DNA from: Sulfitobacter dubius
GTDB lineage: Bacteria; Pseudomonadota; Alphaproteobacteria; Rhodobacterales; Rhodobacteraceae
Assembly (NCBI RefSeq): GCF_900113435.1
Contig: NZ_FOPG01000002.1
Location: 372,001 to 436,000 of the forward strand
Direction: 5' to 3'
DNA: 64,000 nucleotides
A model generated the notes under the pieces. It was not told the origin of the DNA, searched no databases, and saw only the letters and a program-made list of their open reading frames with translations. Both the position numbers and the translations under genes were made by a program. Shown here piece after piece: positions 36,724 through 45,634 of the stretch. Numbering within the stretch: position 1 is the first letter of the stretch; the number at the start of each line of letters is the position of its first letter.

Positions 36724-38271
36724 GTGGCGAAACCCAAGAAAACGGTCAGCAAAAGCGAAGCGGACAAGACCACGGCCGATCAGACGCCATCGTTGGCGGA
36801 TAAGGCGACACCAGAGGTTAAGGCCGATGCGCCAAAGACCAATGAGAGTGGCGCCAAGACGCCGAGTGATGTGACGAATGACGCCTCAAAGCCTGATGCG
36901 GCGAAGCCCGAAGTTGGAAAGACCGACAGCAGCGCGGCCAAGCCAACCACAGGCAGCGATAGCGCGAAACCCGCGGCAGCAAGTGTGACGTCGAAGTCTG
37001 ATGATAAGGCCACGGCCACCAAAGCCGCACCTATCGCGTCGACTAAGGATGACAAAGCGGCTTCGGACCCGTCGCCCGCTAAAGATACAAAGCCAGAGCC
37101 GACCCTGCCCAAGGGGGATGCGAAACCTGCATCCAACGCCTCGCCTTCAAATGACAAATCTGCCACGGGCTCTTCGCCTTCGCGTGCTTCGACACCAGCG
37201 ACAAAGTCGAGCGAGTCCGCCACGAAATCGACCGCAAGCAAACCCAATAAAACAAGTACCAGCGCCAGCACACCCAAACCAACTCCAACGCCAGAGCCAG
37301 CCCCTAAAGAACATAAGCGCAGCGTGTTCTTCCCGATGCTGCTGGGTGGGGTCATTGCCGCTGGATTGGGCTTTGCCGCTTCGGAATACGACGTTCTGGG
37401 CACCCGTGCGCAAAGCGCGGCGGAACTGCAAAGCGCGATGGAGGCGCAACAGGCCCGAATCGCGGATTTGGAGGCCCGCGCCGATGAGCCCGTTACCTTC
37501 CCCGAAAGCCTCCCTAAGGTTGATGCCCTTGGCGAGGAGTTGACCGCCGCGCGGGAGACGCTTTCGGTCCTCCAGACCCAATTGGCCGAGATCGACAGCC
37601 GCCTTACCACCGTTGAAAAACAGCCCGTGAGCGGCGGTGAAAACGAAGTTGCAGTTGCGGCCTTTGAGCGTGAAATGGAAGCCCTGCGTGCTTCGGTTGC
37701 CGAACAACGTGGCGAGATTGAAGCCCTGTTGGATAACGCCCAAAGCGCCGAAGAGGCTACTGCCGCCGCGGCGGAGGCAGCCCGCGCTCAAACTGCCGTA
37801 ACCCAGATGAACGCCGCGATCAGCGCAGGACGACCCTATGAGGCCGCGCTGGCCGAATTGCAGGCCGCCGGGGTCGAAGATATCCCCCAACCGCTCGCGG
37901 ACACTGCCGCTGGTGGTGTCGTGACCCTTGCCAACCTTCAGGCGCGTTATCCTGATGCGGCGCGGCAAGCGCTGGCAACCGCCCGCGCCGAAGTGCCGGA
38001 TGAGGGCGAAGGAGGCGGCTTTGGCAGTTTCCTGAAACGCCAGCTTGGGGCGCGTTCGGTCGCGCCGCGCGAAGGGACAGACCCAGATGCCGTCCTGTCT
38101 CGGGCCGAGGCGGCTGTACGCGATGGCCGTCTAACCGATGCGCTGGCCGAGATCGAAACGCTGCCCGCCCCGGCGCAGGATACGATGGCGGAATGGCTTG
38201 CCGATGCGCGCGCACGGCAGGCAACCGAAGCCGCCGCTGATGAACTCTCCCAACGCCTGACGGCCAACTGA
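36724..38271 (+). CDS. Mic60/mitofilin-like inner-membrane protein
   Basis: Alphaproteobacterial Mic60 homologues share topology with the mitochondrial crista-junction protein and shape intracytoplasmic membranes in Rhodobacter. The 515-residue protein has about 195 disordered residues rich in Lys/Thr/Ala/Ser/Pro, one membrane helix (FFPMLLGGVIAAGLGFAASE, about 201-220), a coiled coil (about 235-365, with repeated Glu/Ala/Leu) and a C-terminal mitofilin-like domain (RPYEAALAELQAAGVEDIPQ, about 370-389; FLKRQLGARSVAPREG, about 435). The GTG start at 36724 has AAAGG upstream. A 10-base gap to the HemY-like gene suggests cotranscription. Confidence 0.88.
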   Translation: MAKPKKTVSKSEADKTTADQTPSLADKATPEVKADAPKTNESGAKTPSDVTNDASKPDAAKPEVGKTDSSAAKPTTGSDSAKPAAASVTSKSDDKATATKAAPIASTKDDKAASDPSPAKDTKPEPTLPKGDAKPASNASPSNDKSATGSSPSRASTPATKSSESATKSTASKPNKTSTSASTPKPTPTPEPAPKEHKRSVFFPMLLGGVIAAGLGFAASEYDVLGTRAQSAAELQSAMEAQQARIADLEARADEPVTFPESLPKVDALGEELTAARETLSVLQTQLAEIDSRLTTVEKQPVSGGENEVAVAAFEREMEALRASVAEQRGEIEALLDNAQSAEEATAAAAEAARAQTAVTQMNAAISAGRPYEAALAELQAAGVEDIPQPLADTAAGGVVTLANLQARYPDAARQALATARAEVPDEGEGGGFGSFLKRQLGARSVAPREGTDPDAVLSRAEAAVRDGRLTDALAEIETLPAPAQDTMAEWLADARARQATEAAADELSQRLTAN

Positions 38272-38281
38272 GGAACGAAAA

Positions 38282-39787
38282 ATGCTTTGGTCTCTTATTA
38301 AAATCGTTCTTTTCGTCGTGCTCGTTGCCGCCCTTGCGTGGGGCGCGGGCTTCTTGCTGGAAAGCCAAGGCGGCATACAGTTGACCGTGGCGGGCACGGA
38401 ATACACCCTTGGGCCACTTCAATCGGTGATCGCCGTTCTGCTTTTGATGTTCGCGGTCTGGGTGCTGCTTAAGATCGTCGCGTTGCTGTCGGCCACATGG
38501 CATTTCCTGAACGGAGATGAGACGGCGCTGTCGCGCTACTTTGACCGCAACCGTGAGCGGAAGGGCTATGAGGCGCTGTCTGACGGGCTGATGGCGCTGG
38601 CCAGCGGTGAAGGACAGGTTGCTATGGCCAAGGCCGCTAAGGCGGACCGCTATCTTAAACGCCCGGCGCTGACCAATCTGCTGACAGCGCAGGCCGCAGA
38701 GCTTGCAGGCGACCGCCGCAAAGCCGAGCGGACCTATCGCAAGCTGGTCGAAGACGAAAAGACTCGTTTTGTCGGCGTGCGTGGCATCATGAAACAAAAG
38801 CTGGCTGACGGGGATACTGAGACAGCGTTGAAACTGGCTGAGAAGGCATTCGCGCTGAAGCCCAAGCATGAGGAAACCGGCGATACGCTGCTGAAGTTGC
38901 AGGCCGAAAAGCATGACTGGACCGGTGCGCGCGGCACCTTGCAGGCCAAGTACAAAAACGGCCACCTGCCGCGCGATGTGCACAAACGCCGCGACGCGGT
39001 TCTGGCGCTGTCGGAAGCCCGCGAAGTCATCGCCGAAGGCAACAGCATTGAGGCGCGCGAGGCCGCGATCGAAGCCAACCGCCTGTCGCCCGATCTGGTG
39101 CCAGCCGCCGTGATGGCCGCGCGCAGCTACATCGCGCAGGACAAACCGCGCTATGCCTCGAAAGTGCTGCAAAAAGCGTGGAGCGTGCACCCGCACCCCG
39201 ATCTCGCCGCCGCCTTTGCCGAGGTTCAGCCGGATGAGACCCCGCAGCAGCGCATCAAACGGTTCCGCGCGCTGACCAAATCACAGCCCGACCATCCCGA
39301 AACCAAGATGCTGCTGGCCGAATTGCACATCGCCAACGAAGATTTCCCCGAAGCGCGCCGTGCGCTTGGCAATCTGGTTGAGACAGATCCATCGGCGCGT
39401 TCCGTCACGCTGATGGCCGCAATTGAGCGGGGCGAAGGCGCGTCTGATACGGTTGTGAAAGGCTGGCTGACACGCGCGCTGAATGTCTCGCGCGGGCCGC
39501 AGTGGATTTGCGAAAACTGTCACCACATCCACGCCGAATGGAAGCCGATCTGCGAAAACTGCAAGAGCTTCGATACATTGGAATGGAAAACGCCGCCGCT
39601 CTCGGAAGTCGCCATGCCAAGCGGTGTGCAGATGCTCCCACTGATCGTCGGGGCTCCGGAAACAACGCCAACAGAGGGTGCGCTGACAACCCGGACTGAC
39701 GATATCGAGGAGGCAGAGCTGGTGACGGACCTAGACGAGCCGACCAATCCCGATGCCCCGAAAAAGGCGCCGGACCCTACAGCTTGA
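38282..39787 (+). CDS. HemY_N-domain TPR membrane protein with C-terminal zinc ribbon
   Basis: This is the alphaproteobacterial HemY-like protein, not a protoporphyrinogen oxidase; its role in heme or membrane organisation is unproven. The 501-residue protein has two N-terminal helices (about 3-25 and 41-65), the HemY N-terminal domain and TPR-like helical pairs across 85-390. It then has a zinc-ribbon-type pair CENCHH ... CENC (about 411-432) and an acidic tail. This plan resembles E. coli LapB (YciM), which has a TM helix, TPRs and a rubredoxin-like C-terminal CxxC pair. It follows the Mic60-like gene by 10 bases and its end overlaps the converging GNAT gene by 11. Confidence 0.88.
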   Translation: MLWSLIKIVLFVVLVAALAWGAGFLLESQGGIQLTVAGTEYTLGPLQSVIAVLLLMFAVWVLLKIVALLSATWHFLNGDETALSRYFDRNRERKGYEALSDGLMALASGEGQVAMAKAAKADRYLKRPALTNLLTAQAAELAGDRRKAERTYRKLVEDEKTRFVGVRGIMKQKLADGDTETALKLAEKAFALKPKHEETGDTLLKLQAEKHDWTGARGTLQAKYKNGHLPRDVHKRRDAVLALSEAREVIAEGNSIEAREAAIEANRLSPDLVPAAVMAARSYIAQDKPRYASKVLQKAWSVHPHPDLAAAFAEVQPDETPQQRIKRFRALTKSQPDHPETKMLLAELHIANEDFPEARRALGNLVETDPSARSVTLMAAIERGEGASDTVVKGWLTRALNVSRGPQWICENCHHIHAEWKPICENCKSFDTLEWKTPPLSEVAMPSGVQMLPLIVGAPETTPTEGALTTRTDDIEEAELVTDLDEPTNPDAPKKAPDPTA

Positions 39788-40226
39788 TGTCGTAGGTGAC
39801 CCAGTTGGTCCGGGTGGCCAGCTTGTCATAAACCCCACGGCCTCGGTAGTTATCCTCGGCCGTGATCCAGCGTACGAGGCTCCAGCCGCGTTTCTGGGCG
39901 ATCTTTTTCACCTCCCCGATCAGCGCGTCTGCAGCGCCGCTGCCGCGGGCTTGGGGATCTACAAAGAGATCGTCGAGGAAACAGCCCGTCGCCGCTGCCA
40001 AGGGGCGGGCGAAATGCCGAAAATGAGTCAGTCCGATCACCCGTCCTTCGGCATTTTCGCAGACCAGCCCTTCGACTTCGGTCAGCGGATCATGCAGCCA
40101 AGACCAGACCCGCGCGCGCATCTCTGGCGTCTGCTCGACTTTGTAAAATTCGGCATAGCCTTGATAAAGCCGCTCCCAATCGGCGCGGTCATGGTCTCTC
40201 ACGGTTCGGATGGTAAGGTCGGACAT
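39777..40226 (-). CDS. GNAT-family N-acetyltransferase
   Basis: The 149-residue protein has the GNAT acetyl-CoA site in FVDPQARGSGAADALIGEVKK (P-loop R-G-x-G-x-A at about 94-99) and a second strand WITAEDNYRGRGVYDKLA near 122. The front HDRADWERLYQGYAEFYK is common in a subfamily found in proteobacteria. Acceptor substrate is unknown. It lies between nadC and the converging HemY-like gene; only 45 bases separate it from the nadC stop, so it may be read from nadABC. Confidence 0.88.
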   Translation of the reverse strand: MSDLTIRTVRDHDRADWERLYQGYAEFYKVEQTPEMRARVWSWLHDPLTEVEGLVCENAEGRVIGLTHFRHFARPLAAATGCFLDDLFVDPQARGSGAADALIGEVKKIAQKRGWSLVRWITAEDNYRGRGVYDKLATRTNWVTYDIKL

Positions 40227-40271
40227 GGCGGGGCTCCCTTCGCTGGCTGCGCGATCTTTGCCCCAGTTGGT

Positions 40272-41117
40272 TCAGAAATCCAGCCCAAGGTCCAGCGTTG
40301 TCGCAGAATGTGTGAGCGCGCCCATAGAGATATAGTTCACCCCCGTCGCCGCGACCTCGGCCAGGCGGGGCAGGGTCATGTTACCCGAAGCCTCAAGCAC
40401 GATGCGCCCATTGGCAATTTCCACAGCTTGAAGCAGCTTATCCGTGTCCATATTGTCCAACAGCACAACATCCGCGCCGCCTTCGTCCAAGACCTCTTCA
40501 AGCTGCGCCAGCGTGTCGACTTCGATCTCGACGCGGATCATATGCGAGGCGTTGCTTTTCACAGCTTGCAAGACAGGTCGAATGCCACCGGATGCGGCAA
40601 TGTGATTGTCTTTGATCAGGATCGCATCCGAGAGGGAAAAGCGGTGGTTGAACCCGCCGCCATGCAGCACCGCCTGTTTTTCCACCATCCGCAGCCCCGG
40701 CGTGGTCTTGCGGGTGCAGGTGATCCGGGTCTCGGTGCCCGTGGTCTCGGCCACGCAGGCCGCCGTCAGGGTGGCGATGCCCGACAGCCGTCCAGCAAAG
40801 TTCAACGCCACACGTTCTGCTGACAGGATCGCGGCGGCAGAGCCTTCGATCTCCATCAGCGTGTCGCCTTTGGAAATCGTGCTTCCGTCTTCTTTCAGCG
40901 TGCGCACCTCAAGCGTTGGATCGACCAGATGAAAGGCCAGCCGTGTGATCTGCATACCGGAAACGACCCCCTCGGCACGGGCGCGCAGCCGTGCGGTATA
41001 GGTCGTGCCCTCGGGGATCACGCTGCGCGTGGTGACATCGCCATAGGTGCCGAGGTCTTCCATCAGCGCGGCGCGGACCAGCGGCTCAAGGATCAGGTCG
41101 GGCAGGGCGGTGGTCAT
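40272..41117 (-). CDS. nadC: Nicotinate-nucleotide pyrophosphorylase (carboxylating)
   Basis: NadC converts quinolinate and PRPP to nicotinate mononucleotide with CO2 release, completing de novo NAD synthesis. The 281-residue protein has AALMEDLGTYGDVTT at the front (about 12-26), RVALNFAGRLSGIAT (about 101), TRKTTPGLRMVEKQAV (about 135-150) with the basic quinolinate site, HRFSLSDAILIKDNHI and, near the end, LEASGNMTLPRLAEVAATGV. The ATG overlaps the nadB stop by 4 bases. Operon nadA-nadB-nadC. Confidence 0.97.
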   Translation of the reverse strand: MTTALPDLILEPLVRAALMEDLGTYGDVTTRSVIPEGTTYTARLRARAEGVVSGMQITRLAFHLVDPTLEVRTLKEDGSTISKGDTLMEIEGSAAAILSAERVALNFAGRLSGIATLTAACVAETTGTETRITCTRKTTPGLRMVEKQAVLHGGGFNHRFSLSDAILIKDNHIAASGGIRPVLQAVKSNASHMIRVEIEVDTLAQLEEVLDEGGADVVLLDNMDTDKLLQAVEIANGRIVLEASGNMTLPRLAEVAATGVNYISMGALTHSATTLDLGLDF

Positions 41118-42676
41118 GCGGGAAGTTCCTCAGGGTTGGAGCGGAATGCGGTGGCCTCGGCCAGTGTCAGAAAACTGCGCGCGGCTTCGGGGAGCGTGTC
41201 GGGATAATCAGTGCGGCAATGCGCGCCGCGGCTTTCGCGGCGGGCGAGGGCGGCGGCGGCGATCAGCGTCGCGGTGGCGGTCATGTTTTGGAGCTGGGCG
41301 CAGTCGGGTTGTGCGGCTTCGATCTGTGCAATCGTGGCAAGGGCACGTTGCAGCCCTTCCGCATCGCGCAGAACGCCGACATGGGCGGTCATGGTTTGGC
41401 GCAACTGGGCGACGAGGGTCTCATCGGGCGTTTCGCCTGCGGGCAGGTCCGGCAGGGCCACCGTGCCGCTGTCGCCGGTGCTGCATTCCTCAAGCATGTC
41501 CTGCGCCGCGCGGCGGGCAAAAACCAGCGCTTCGAGCAGCCCGTTCGATGCCAGCCGGTTCGCGCCGTGCAGCCCGGTCGAAGACGCCTCTCCACAGACC
41601 CAAAGCCCGGCGAGGCTGGAACGCCCATGCGCATCCGCGGCCACGCCGCCCATGTGGTAATGCGCTGCGGCGGCCACAGGGATCGGTTGGATCACAGGGT
41701 CGATGCCGTTGCGCGCACAGGCGGCGGCGACGGCGGGATACTCGGCCAGTACCGCAGGGCCCAAGGCCGCGCGGGTGTCGAGCATGGGGCGCTGGCCCGC
41801 TTGGGTCTGGGCAAAGATCGCGCGGGCCACGATGTCACGCGGGGCGAGTTCGGCAAGCGGGTGGACCTCGGTCATGAACCGGGCCCCCTCGCGGTTGATC
41901 AAATGCGCCCCGGCACCGCGCAGGGCCTCGGTTGCCAAGGGGGCGGGGTCTTCGCCGCAGTCGATGGCGGTGGGGTGGAACTGCACGAATTCCGCATCGG
42001 CAATGAGCGCGCCCGCGCGGGCAGCCATGCCGATAACCTGCCCCCGGATCCGGGCTGGGTTGGTCGTCAGCGCATAAAGCCCGCCCGAGCCGCCGCCCGC
42101 CAGCAAAACGCCTGTGCCGCGCAGCAGGGCGGGTGCGGAGCCTTCGGGCCGGGCCAGTTCAATCTCAACGCCGGTGACTTTACTGCCGTCGCTGTCCAAT
42201 CCGCGCGCCAGCACGCCTTCAAGCACTTGGATCGACGGGGTGTTGCGCACCCGCTCGATCAAGGCGCGCATTATCTCTGCCCCTGCCTGATCGCCCTGTA
42301 CCCGCACCACACGCGCGAAACTATGCGCCGCCTCGCGGGACATGACATAACCGCCATCGGGGCTGCGGTCGAAAGCGGTGCCAAAGTCTGTCAGGGCAAG
42401 GATGTGGGCGCTGGCCTCTTCCGTCACAGTCGCCGCGACGCGCGCCTCTACCGTGCCGGCACCGGCGGCGATGGTGTCTAGTGCATGCGCCTCGGGGCTG
42501 TCGGCCTGCGCCATCGCAGCAGCGACACCCCCCTGCGCCCAAGCAGAACTGGCCCCCGATCCAAGCGGATCAGGCGAGATCAGCAAAACGGGGCGCGGCG
42601 CAAGACAAAGCGCGGCATAAAGCGCGCCGAGGCCCGCCCCGACGATGATGATCCTGCCGGTTGTGATTTCTTGCAC
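41114..42676 (-). CDS. nadB: L-aspartate oxidase
   Basis: NadB oxidises aspartate to iminoaspartate, which NadA condenses to quinolinate. The 520-residue flavoprotein has FAD motif IIIVGAGLGALYAAL (about 9-23), SSAWAQGGVAAA (about 43-54), the active-site EFVQFHPTAID (about 228) and near the FAD tail GLWVCGEASSTGLHGANRLASNGLLEALVF. The start is GTG at 42676, with GAGGG 8 bases upstream overlapping the nadA stop. It is 11 bases from nadA and overlaps nadC. Confidence 0.97.
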   Translation of the reverse strand: MQEITTGRIIIVGAGLGALYAALCLAPRPVLLISPDPLGSGASSAWAQGGVAAAMAQADSPEAHALDTIAAGAGTVEARVAATVTEEASAHILALTDFGTAFDRSPDGGYVMSREAAHSFARVVRVQGDQAGAEIMRALIERVRNTPSIQVLEGVLARGLDSDGSKVTGVEIELARPEGSAPALLRGTGVLLAGGGSGGLYALTTNPARIRGQVIGMAARAGALIADAEFVQFHPTAIDCGEDPAPLATEALRGAGAHLINREGARFMTEVHPLAELAPRDIVARAIFAQTQAGQRPMLDTRAALGPAVLAEYPAVAAACARNGIDPVIQPIPVAAAAHYHMGGVAADAHGRSSLAGLWVCGEASSTGLHGANRLASNGLLEALVFARRAAQDMLEECSTGDSGTVALPDLPAGETPDETLVAQLRQTMTAHVGVLRDAEGLQRALATIAQIEAAQPDCAQLQNMTATATLIAAAALARRESRGAHCRTDYPDTLPEAARSFLTLAEATAFRSNPEELPA

Positions 42677-42687
42677 CGGCGCGGCCC

Positions 42688-43740
42688 TCAGAGGCCGAGT
42701 TCGCGGGAGAGGTCGATCATCCGCTGCACCGCGACGCGCGCTTTTTCAGAGACTTCCGCCTCAACCTCGACCGCGCCGGACATGGTGTGAAGCGACCACA
42801 GCACCTTTTCCAGCGTGATCTTCTTCATATAGGGGCACATGTTGCAGGGGCCGACGAAATCGACCTCGGGCAACTCATCCGCGATGTTCGACGCCATGGA
42901 GCATTCGGTGACCAGCATCGCTTTCGCCGGTTTTTCGCGGTGCACGTAGTCGAGGATGCCGCTGGTCGAGCCGGAGAAATCCGCCTCCGCCACCACATCG
43001 GGCGGGCATTCGGGGTGCGCGATGATGCGGGTGTCGGGGTTCCACTCGCGGTAATCGGCGATATCCTTGGCAGTATAGCGTTCGTGCACGATGCAGGCGC
43101 CGTCCCACCAGACGATGCGTTTTTCGGGCACCTGTTTGGCGATGTTCTGGGCGAGGTATTTGTCGGGCGTCATGATGACGGTGTCGCTTTCCATCGCGGC
43201 GACGATCTGCGCGGCGTTGGAGGAGGTGCAGCAGATGTCTGACGCGGCTTTCACCTCGGCTGTGGTATTCACGTAAGTCACCACCGGCGCGCCGGGGTAT
43301 TGCGCGCGCATCTGCTCGACACCCTCGGCGGTGATGCTTTCGGCCAGCGAACAGCCTGCTTCCATATCGGGGATCAGCACGGTTTTTGACGGGTTCAGGA
43401 TTTTCGAGGTCTCGGCCATGAAATGCACACCGCATTGCACGATCACATCGGCCTCAACCTCGGTCGCCTTGATCGCCAGTTGCAGACTGTCGCCGACAAA
43501 ATCCGCAATGCCGTGGTAGATGTCGGGCGTCATGTAGTTATGCGCAAGGATGACCGCGTTACGCTCTTTTTTCAGCTTGTTGATCGCGGCGACATAGGGC
43601 GCGTGAATGGCCCAATCGGGGGGCGAGACGACACGGTCCATCTTGGCGTAGATATCGGCCATTTCAGCCGCCAGCGCAGGCGATGGCGCGAGGTCATAAT
43701 GGCGCTCAAGCTCGCTGGGCGAAAAGATTTCATCACGCAT
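42688..43740 (-). CDS. nadA: Quinolinate synthase A
   Basis: NadA condenses iminoaspartate with dihydroxyacetone phosphate using a [4Fe-4S] cluster. The 350-residue protein has VILAHNYMTPDIYHGIADFVGDS in pieces (His/Tyr active-site region, about 63), CGVHFMAETSKIL with the first cluster cysteine (about 102), HPECPPDVV (about 236) and CNMCPYMKKITLE holding the last cluster cysteine (about 306). GTACT-free start: GGAGG precedes the ATG at 43740, so a further upstream frame to 43773 is rejected. First gene of nadABC. Confidence 0.97.
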   Translation of the reverse strand: MRDEIFSPSELERHYDLAPSPALAAEMADIYAKMDRVVSPPDWAIHAPYVAAINKLKKERNAVILAHNYMTPDIYHGIADFVGDSLQLAIKATEVEADVIVQCGVHFMAETSKILNPSKTVLIPDMEAGCSLAESITAEGVEQMRAQYPGAPVVTYVNTTAEVKAASDICCTSSNAAQIVAAMESDTVIMTPDKYLAQNIAKQVPEKRIVWWDGACIVHERYTAKDIADYREWNPDTRIIAHPECPPDVVAEADFSGSTSGILDYVHREKPAKAMLVTECSMASNIADELPEVDFVGPCNMCPYMKKITLEKVLWSLHTMSGAVEVEAEVSEKARVAVQRMIDLSRELGL

Positions 43741-43874
43741 GGTCGGTCCCCCTCCGGCCTTGGCGCGTGTCACGGCACCGCGCTGGACACCACACCCGGC
43801 GTGCTGGCCATAGACGACTGGCGGGGTTTGGGCAAGCCAATACCCTTTATGACAGGGCGCTCAGCCTTTGTGGA

Positions 43875-44747
43875 TCAGGTGAATTTGCGGAACAATCGGG
43901 TCTGGTCGAACATGTCTTCCAGCCGCTCGGCGCGGTCCTTTGTATCTTCCCAGTTGATATCCTGCATGGCCGAGATCACGCTTTCCACCAGCAGCAGCGT
44001 GGCCGCCGCGCTGTCCCAAGCCGAGGGCGCGACGATCCGGCTGGAGAAGCAGATATCGGCAAGGCTATGCACCGGAGAGCGCCACTGGTCGGTAAAGAGG
44101 ATGATCTTGGCCCCCCGCGCATGGGCCATTTCCGCCAGCTTCAGCGTGTTGTTCTCATAGCGGCGCACGTCGAAGATGACGAAGACATCGCCTTCGCCCA
44201 CGTCGAGCAGGTAATGCGGCCAAGCGTTCGAGGTCGATTGAATATGCGTGACCCGGGGCCGGATGATCTGCGCGTGCAGAAACAGATATTCCGCCATCGT
44301 ATGCGTGATGCGCCCGCCTACGATATAAAGCGGGTGCGCGGTGTCGGCGATCAGCGCACAGGCGCGGTCAAAGGTCTCGGGCTCGATCTGGCCCAACGTA
44401 TGGCGGATGTTGTCGATCACCGCGTCGGTGAAACGGTTCAGTACATGGCCCGAGGGCGCGCCTTCGGTCCATGTGTCGTGTTTGGCAATGGGGTTCTTGG
44501 CCTTGGCCTTGAGCTCTTCGCGCAACTCGTTCTGAAACTCAGGGTAGCCCTTGAACCCTAGCTTCTGCACCATCCGCGCCACGGTGGGGGTCGAGACATT
44601 GGCATCCTTCGCCAGCGCCGTCAGTGGGCCGAGGCCGGAGGCGGGGTAATTCTCAAGAATCGAATGGGCAAGTTGGCGTTCCGCACGGGTCAGCCGGTCC
44701 AGTTCTTGCTGGATACGGTCGGAAATAGTCAGCGTCGGTTCAGCCAT
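43875..44747 (-). CDS. MurR/RpiR-family transcriptional regulator of the adjacent catabolic operon
   Basis: The 290-residue protein has an N-terminal HTH_6 domain (about 1-78; LTALAKDANVSTPTVARMVQKLGFKGYPEFQ in pieces) and a C-terminal SIS domain (about 125-255, with YIVGGRITHTMAEYLF, STSNAWPHYLL and GDVFVIFDVRRYENNTLKLAEMA). SIS domains bind phosphosugars or other small effectors. AGAGGGG precedes the ATG at 44747; an upstream ATG at 44777 is less likely. It is divergent from the TRAP/dehydrogenase operon 119 bases away, so it probably controls that operon. Confidence 0.9.
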   Translation of the reverse strand: MAEPTLTISDRIQQELDRLTRAERQLAHSILENYPASGLGPLTALAKDANVSTPTVARMVQKLGFKGYPEFQNELREELKAKAKNPIAKHDTWTEGAPSGHVLNRFTDAVIDNIRHTLGQIEPETFDRACALIADTAHPLYIVGGRITHTMAEYLFLHAQIIRPRVTHIQSTSNAWPHYLLDVGEGDVFVIFDVRRYENNTLKLAEMAHARGAKIILFTDQWRSPVHSLADICFSSRIVAPSAWDSAAATLLLVESVISAMQDINWEDTKDRAERLEDMFDQTRLFRKFT

Positions 44748-44866
44748 GGATGCCCCTCTTTTGACGAGTAATAACACAAACTGAACAGCGTTGTAATAAA
44801 TTTGACATTATTCTGTTGACAGAAGCCCCTCGCCCGAATGAGGTTTGATCAACTGAGGGGGATAGG
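44748..44866. promoter_or_regulatory. Divergent RpiR / catabolic operon promoter-operator region
   Basis: This A+T-rich 119-base gap holds two direct copies of GTAATAA (44768-44774 and 44793-44799), TTATT on the opposite side at 44808-44812, and two TTGACA boxes (44802-44807, 44816-44821), the second 17 bases from a weak -10. The GTAATAA copies are 25 bases apart start to start, about two and a half helical turns. They are candidate operators for the RpiR regulator. Confidence 0.5.
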
Positions 44867-45634
44867 GTGTCAGAGCAGACAGATCTTTCAAATGAAGCCG
44901 TCGAGGTGATCAACGCCGGGGCCAAGGCCCCGCTGGTGTTGGTCTGCGAGCATGCGGCGCGTGAGATACCGGCCTGCTACGACGGTCTTGGGCTGGATGC
45001 CGCGGCCCGCGAAAGCCATGTGGCGTGGGATCCCGGTGCGCTGGCCGTGGCGCGGGTGATGGCGCAGGATTTAGACGCCGTGCTGGTGGCCGGGCGCGTT
45101 TCGCGGCTTGTTTACGACTGCAACCGCCCGTCCGAAGCCCCCGGCGCGATGCCAGCGCAAAGCGAGATTTTCGCGATCCCCGGCAATGCCACGCTTGACG
45201 CGGCTGGCCGGGCCGAGCGGGTGGCACGCTATTACGAGCCATTCCGCGCGACTTTGGCGGCGACGATCAAAAAGGTCGATGCGCCTGCGATAGTCACGGT
45301 GCATAGTTTCACGCCGATCTACCACGGCAAACCGCGCGGCGTTGAGATCGGCATTCTGCACGACAGCGACACGCGCCTTGCCGATGCGATGCTGGCGGTG
45401 GCGCCAGAGTTCACGGACCTAAAGGTCGAGCGCAACGCGCCCTATGGCCCCCAAGACGGGGTGACCCATACACTGAAAGAACATGGGCTGGCTCATGGTC
45501 ATCCGCATGTCATGCTAGAGATCCGTAATGACCTCATCACCACCGAAGCCGAACAGCAGCAGATGGCCGAGATGATCAGCAATTGGCTGCGCGCCGCCAT
45601 GGCTCGGCCCGAGATGAAGGAGGCCACATCATGA
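44867..45634 (+). CDS. N-formylglutamate amidohydrolase-like enzyme
   Basis: N-formylglutamate amidohydrolases (HutG type) hydrolyse N-formyl-L-glutamate to formate and glutamate; relatives act on other glutamate amides. The 255-residue protein has VLVCEHAAREIP (about 24-35), ESHVAWDPGALAVARVM (about 49-65), VYDCNRP (about 81) and TVHSFTPIYHGKPRG, all typical, and HVMLEIRNDLI near 217. GTG at 44867 begins the operon, with AGGGGGAT upstream. It overlaps the TRAP small subunit by 4 bases. Given its partners, a gamma-glutamyl amide is an alternative substrate. Confidence 0.85.
   Translation: MSEQTDLSNEAVEVINAGAKAPLVLVCEHAAREIPACYDGLGLDAAARESHVAWDPGALAVARVMAQDLDAVLVAGRVSRLVYDCNRPSEAPGAMPAQSEIFAIPGNATLDAAGRAERVARYYEPFRATLAATIKKVDAPAIVTVHSFTPIYHGKPRGVEIGILHDSDTRLADAMLAVAPEFTDLKVERNAPYGPQDGVTHTLKEHGLAHGHPHVMLEIRNDLITTEAEQQQMAEMISNWLRAAMARPEMKEATS

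Noticed and set aside
37820-39196. A 458-residue open frame on the minus strand opposite the Mic60-like and HemY-like genes
   Set aside because: No domain or ribosome site; antisense to two genes with clear architecture.
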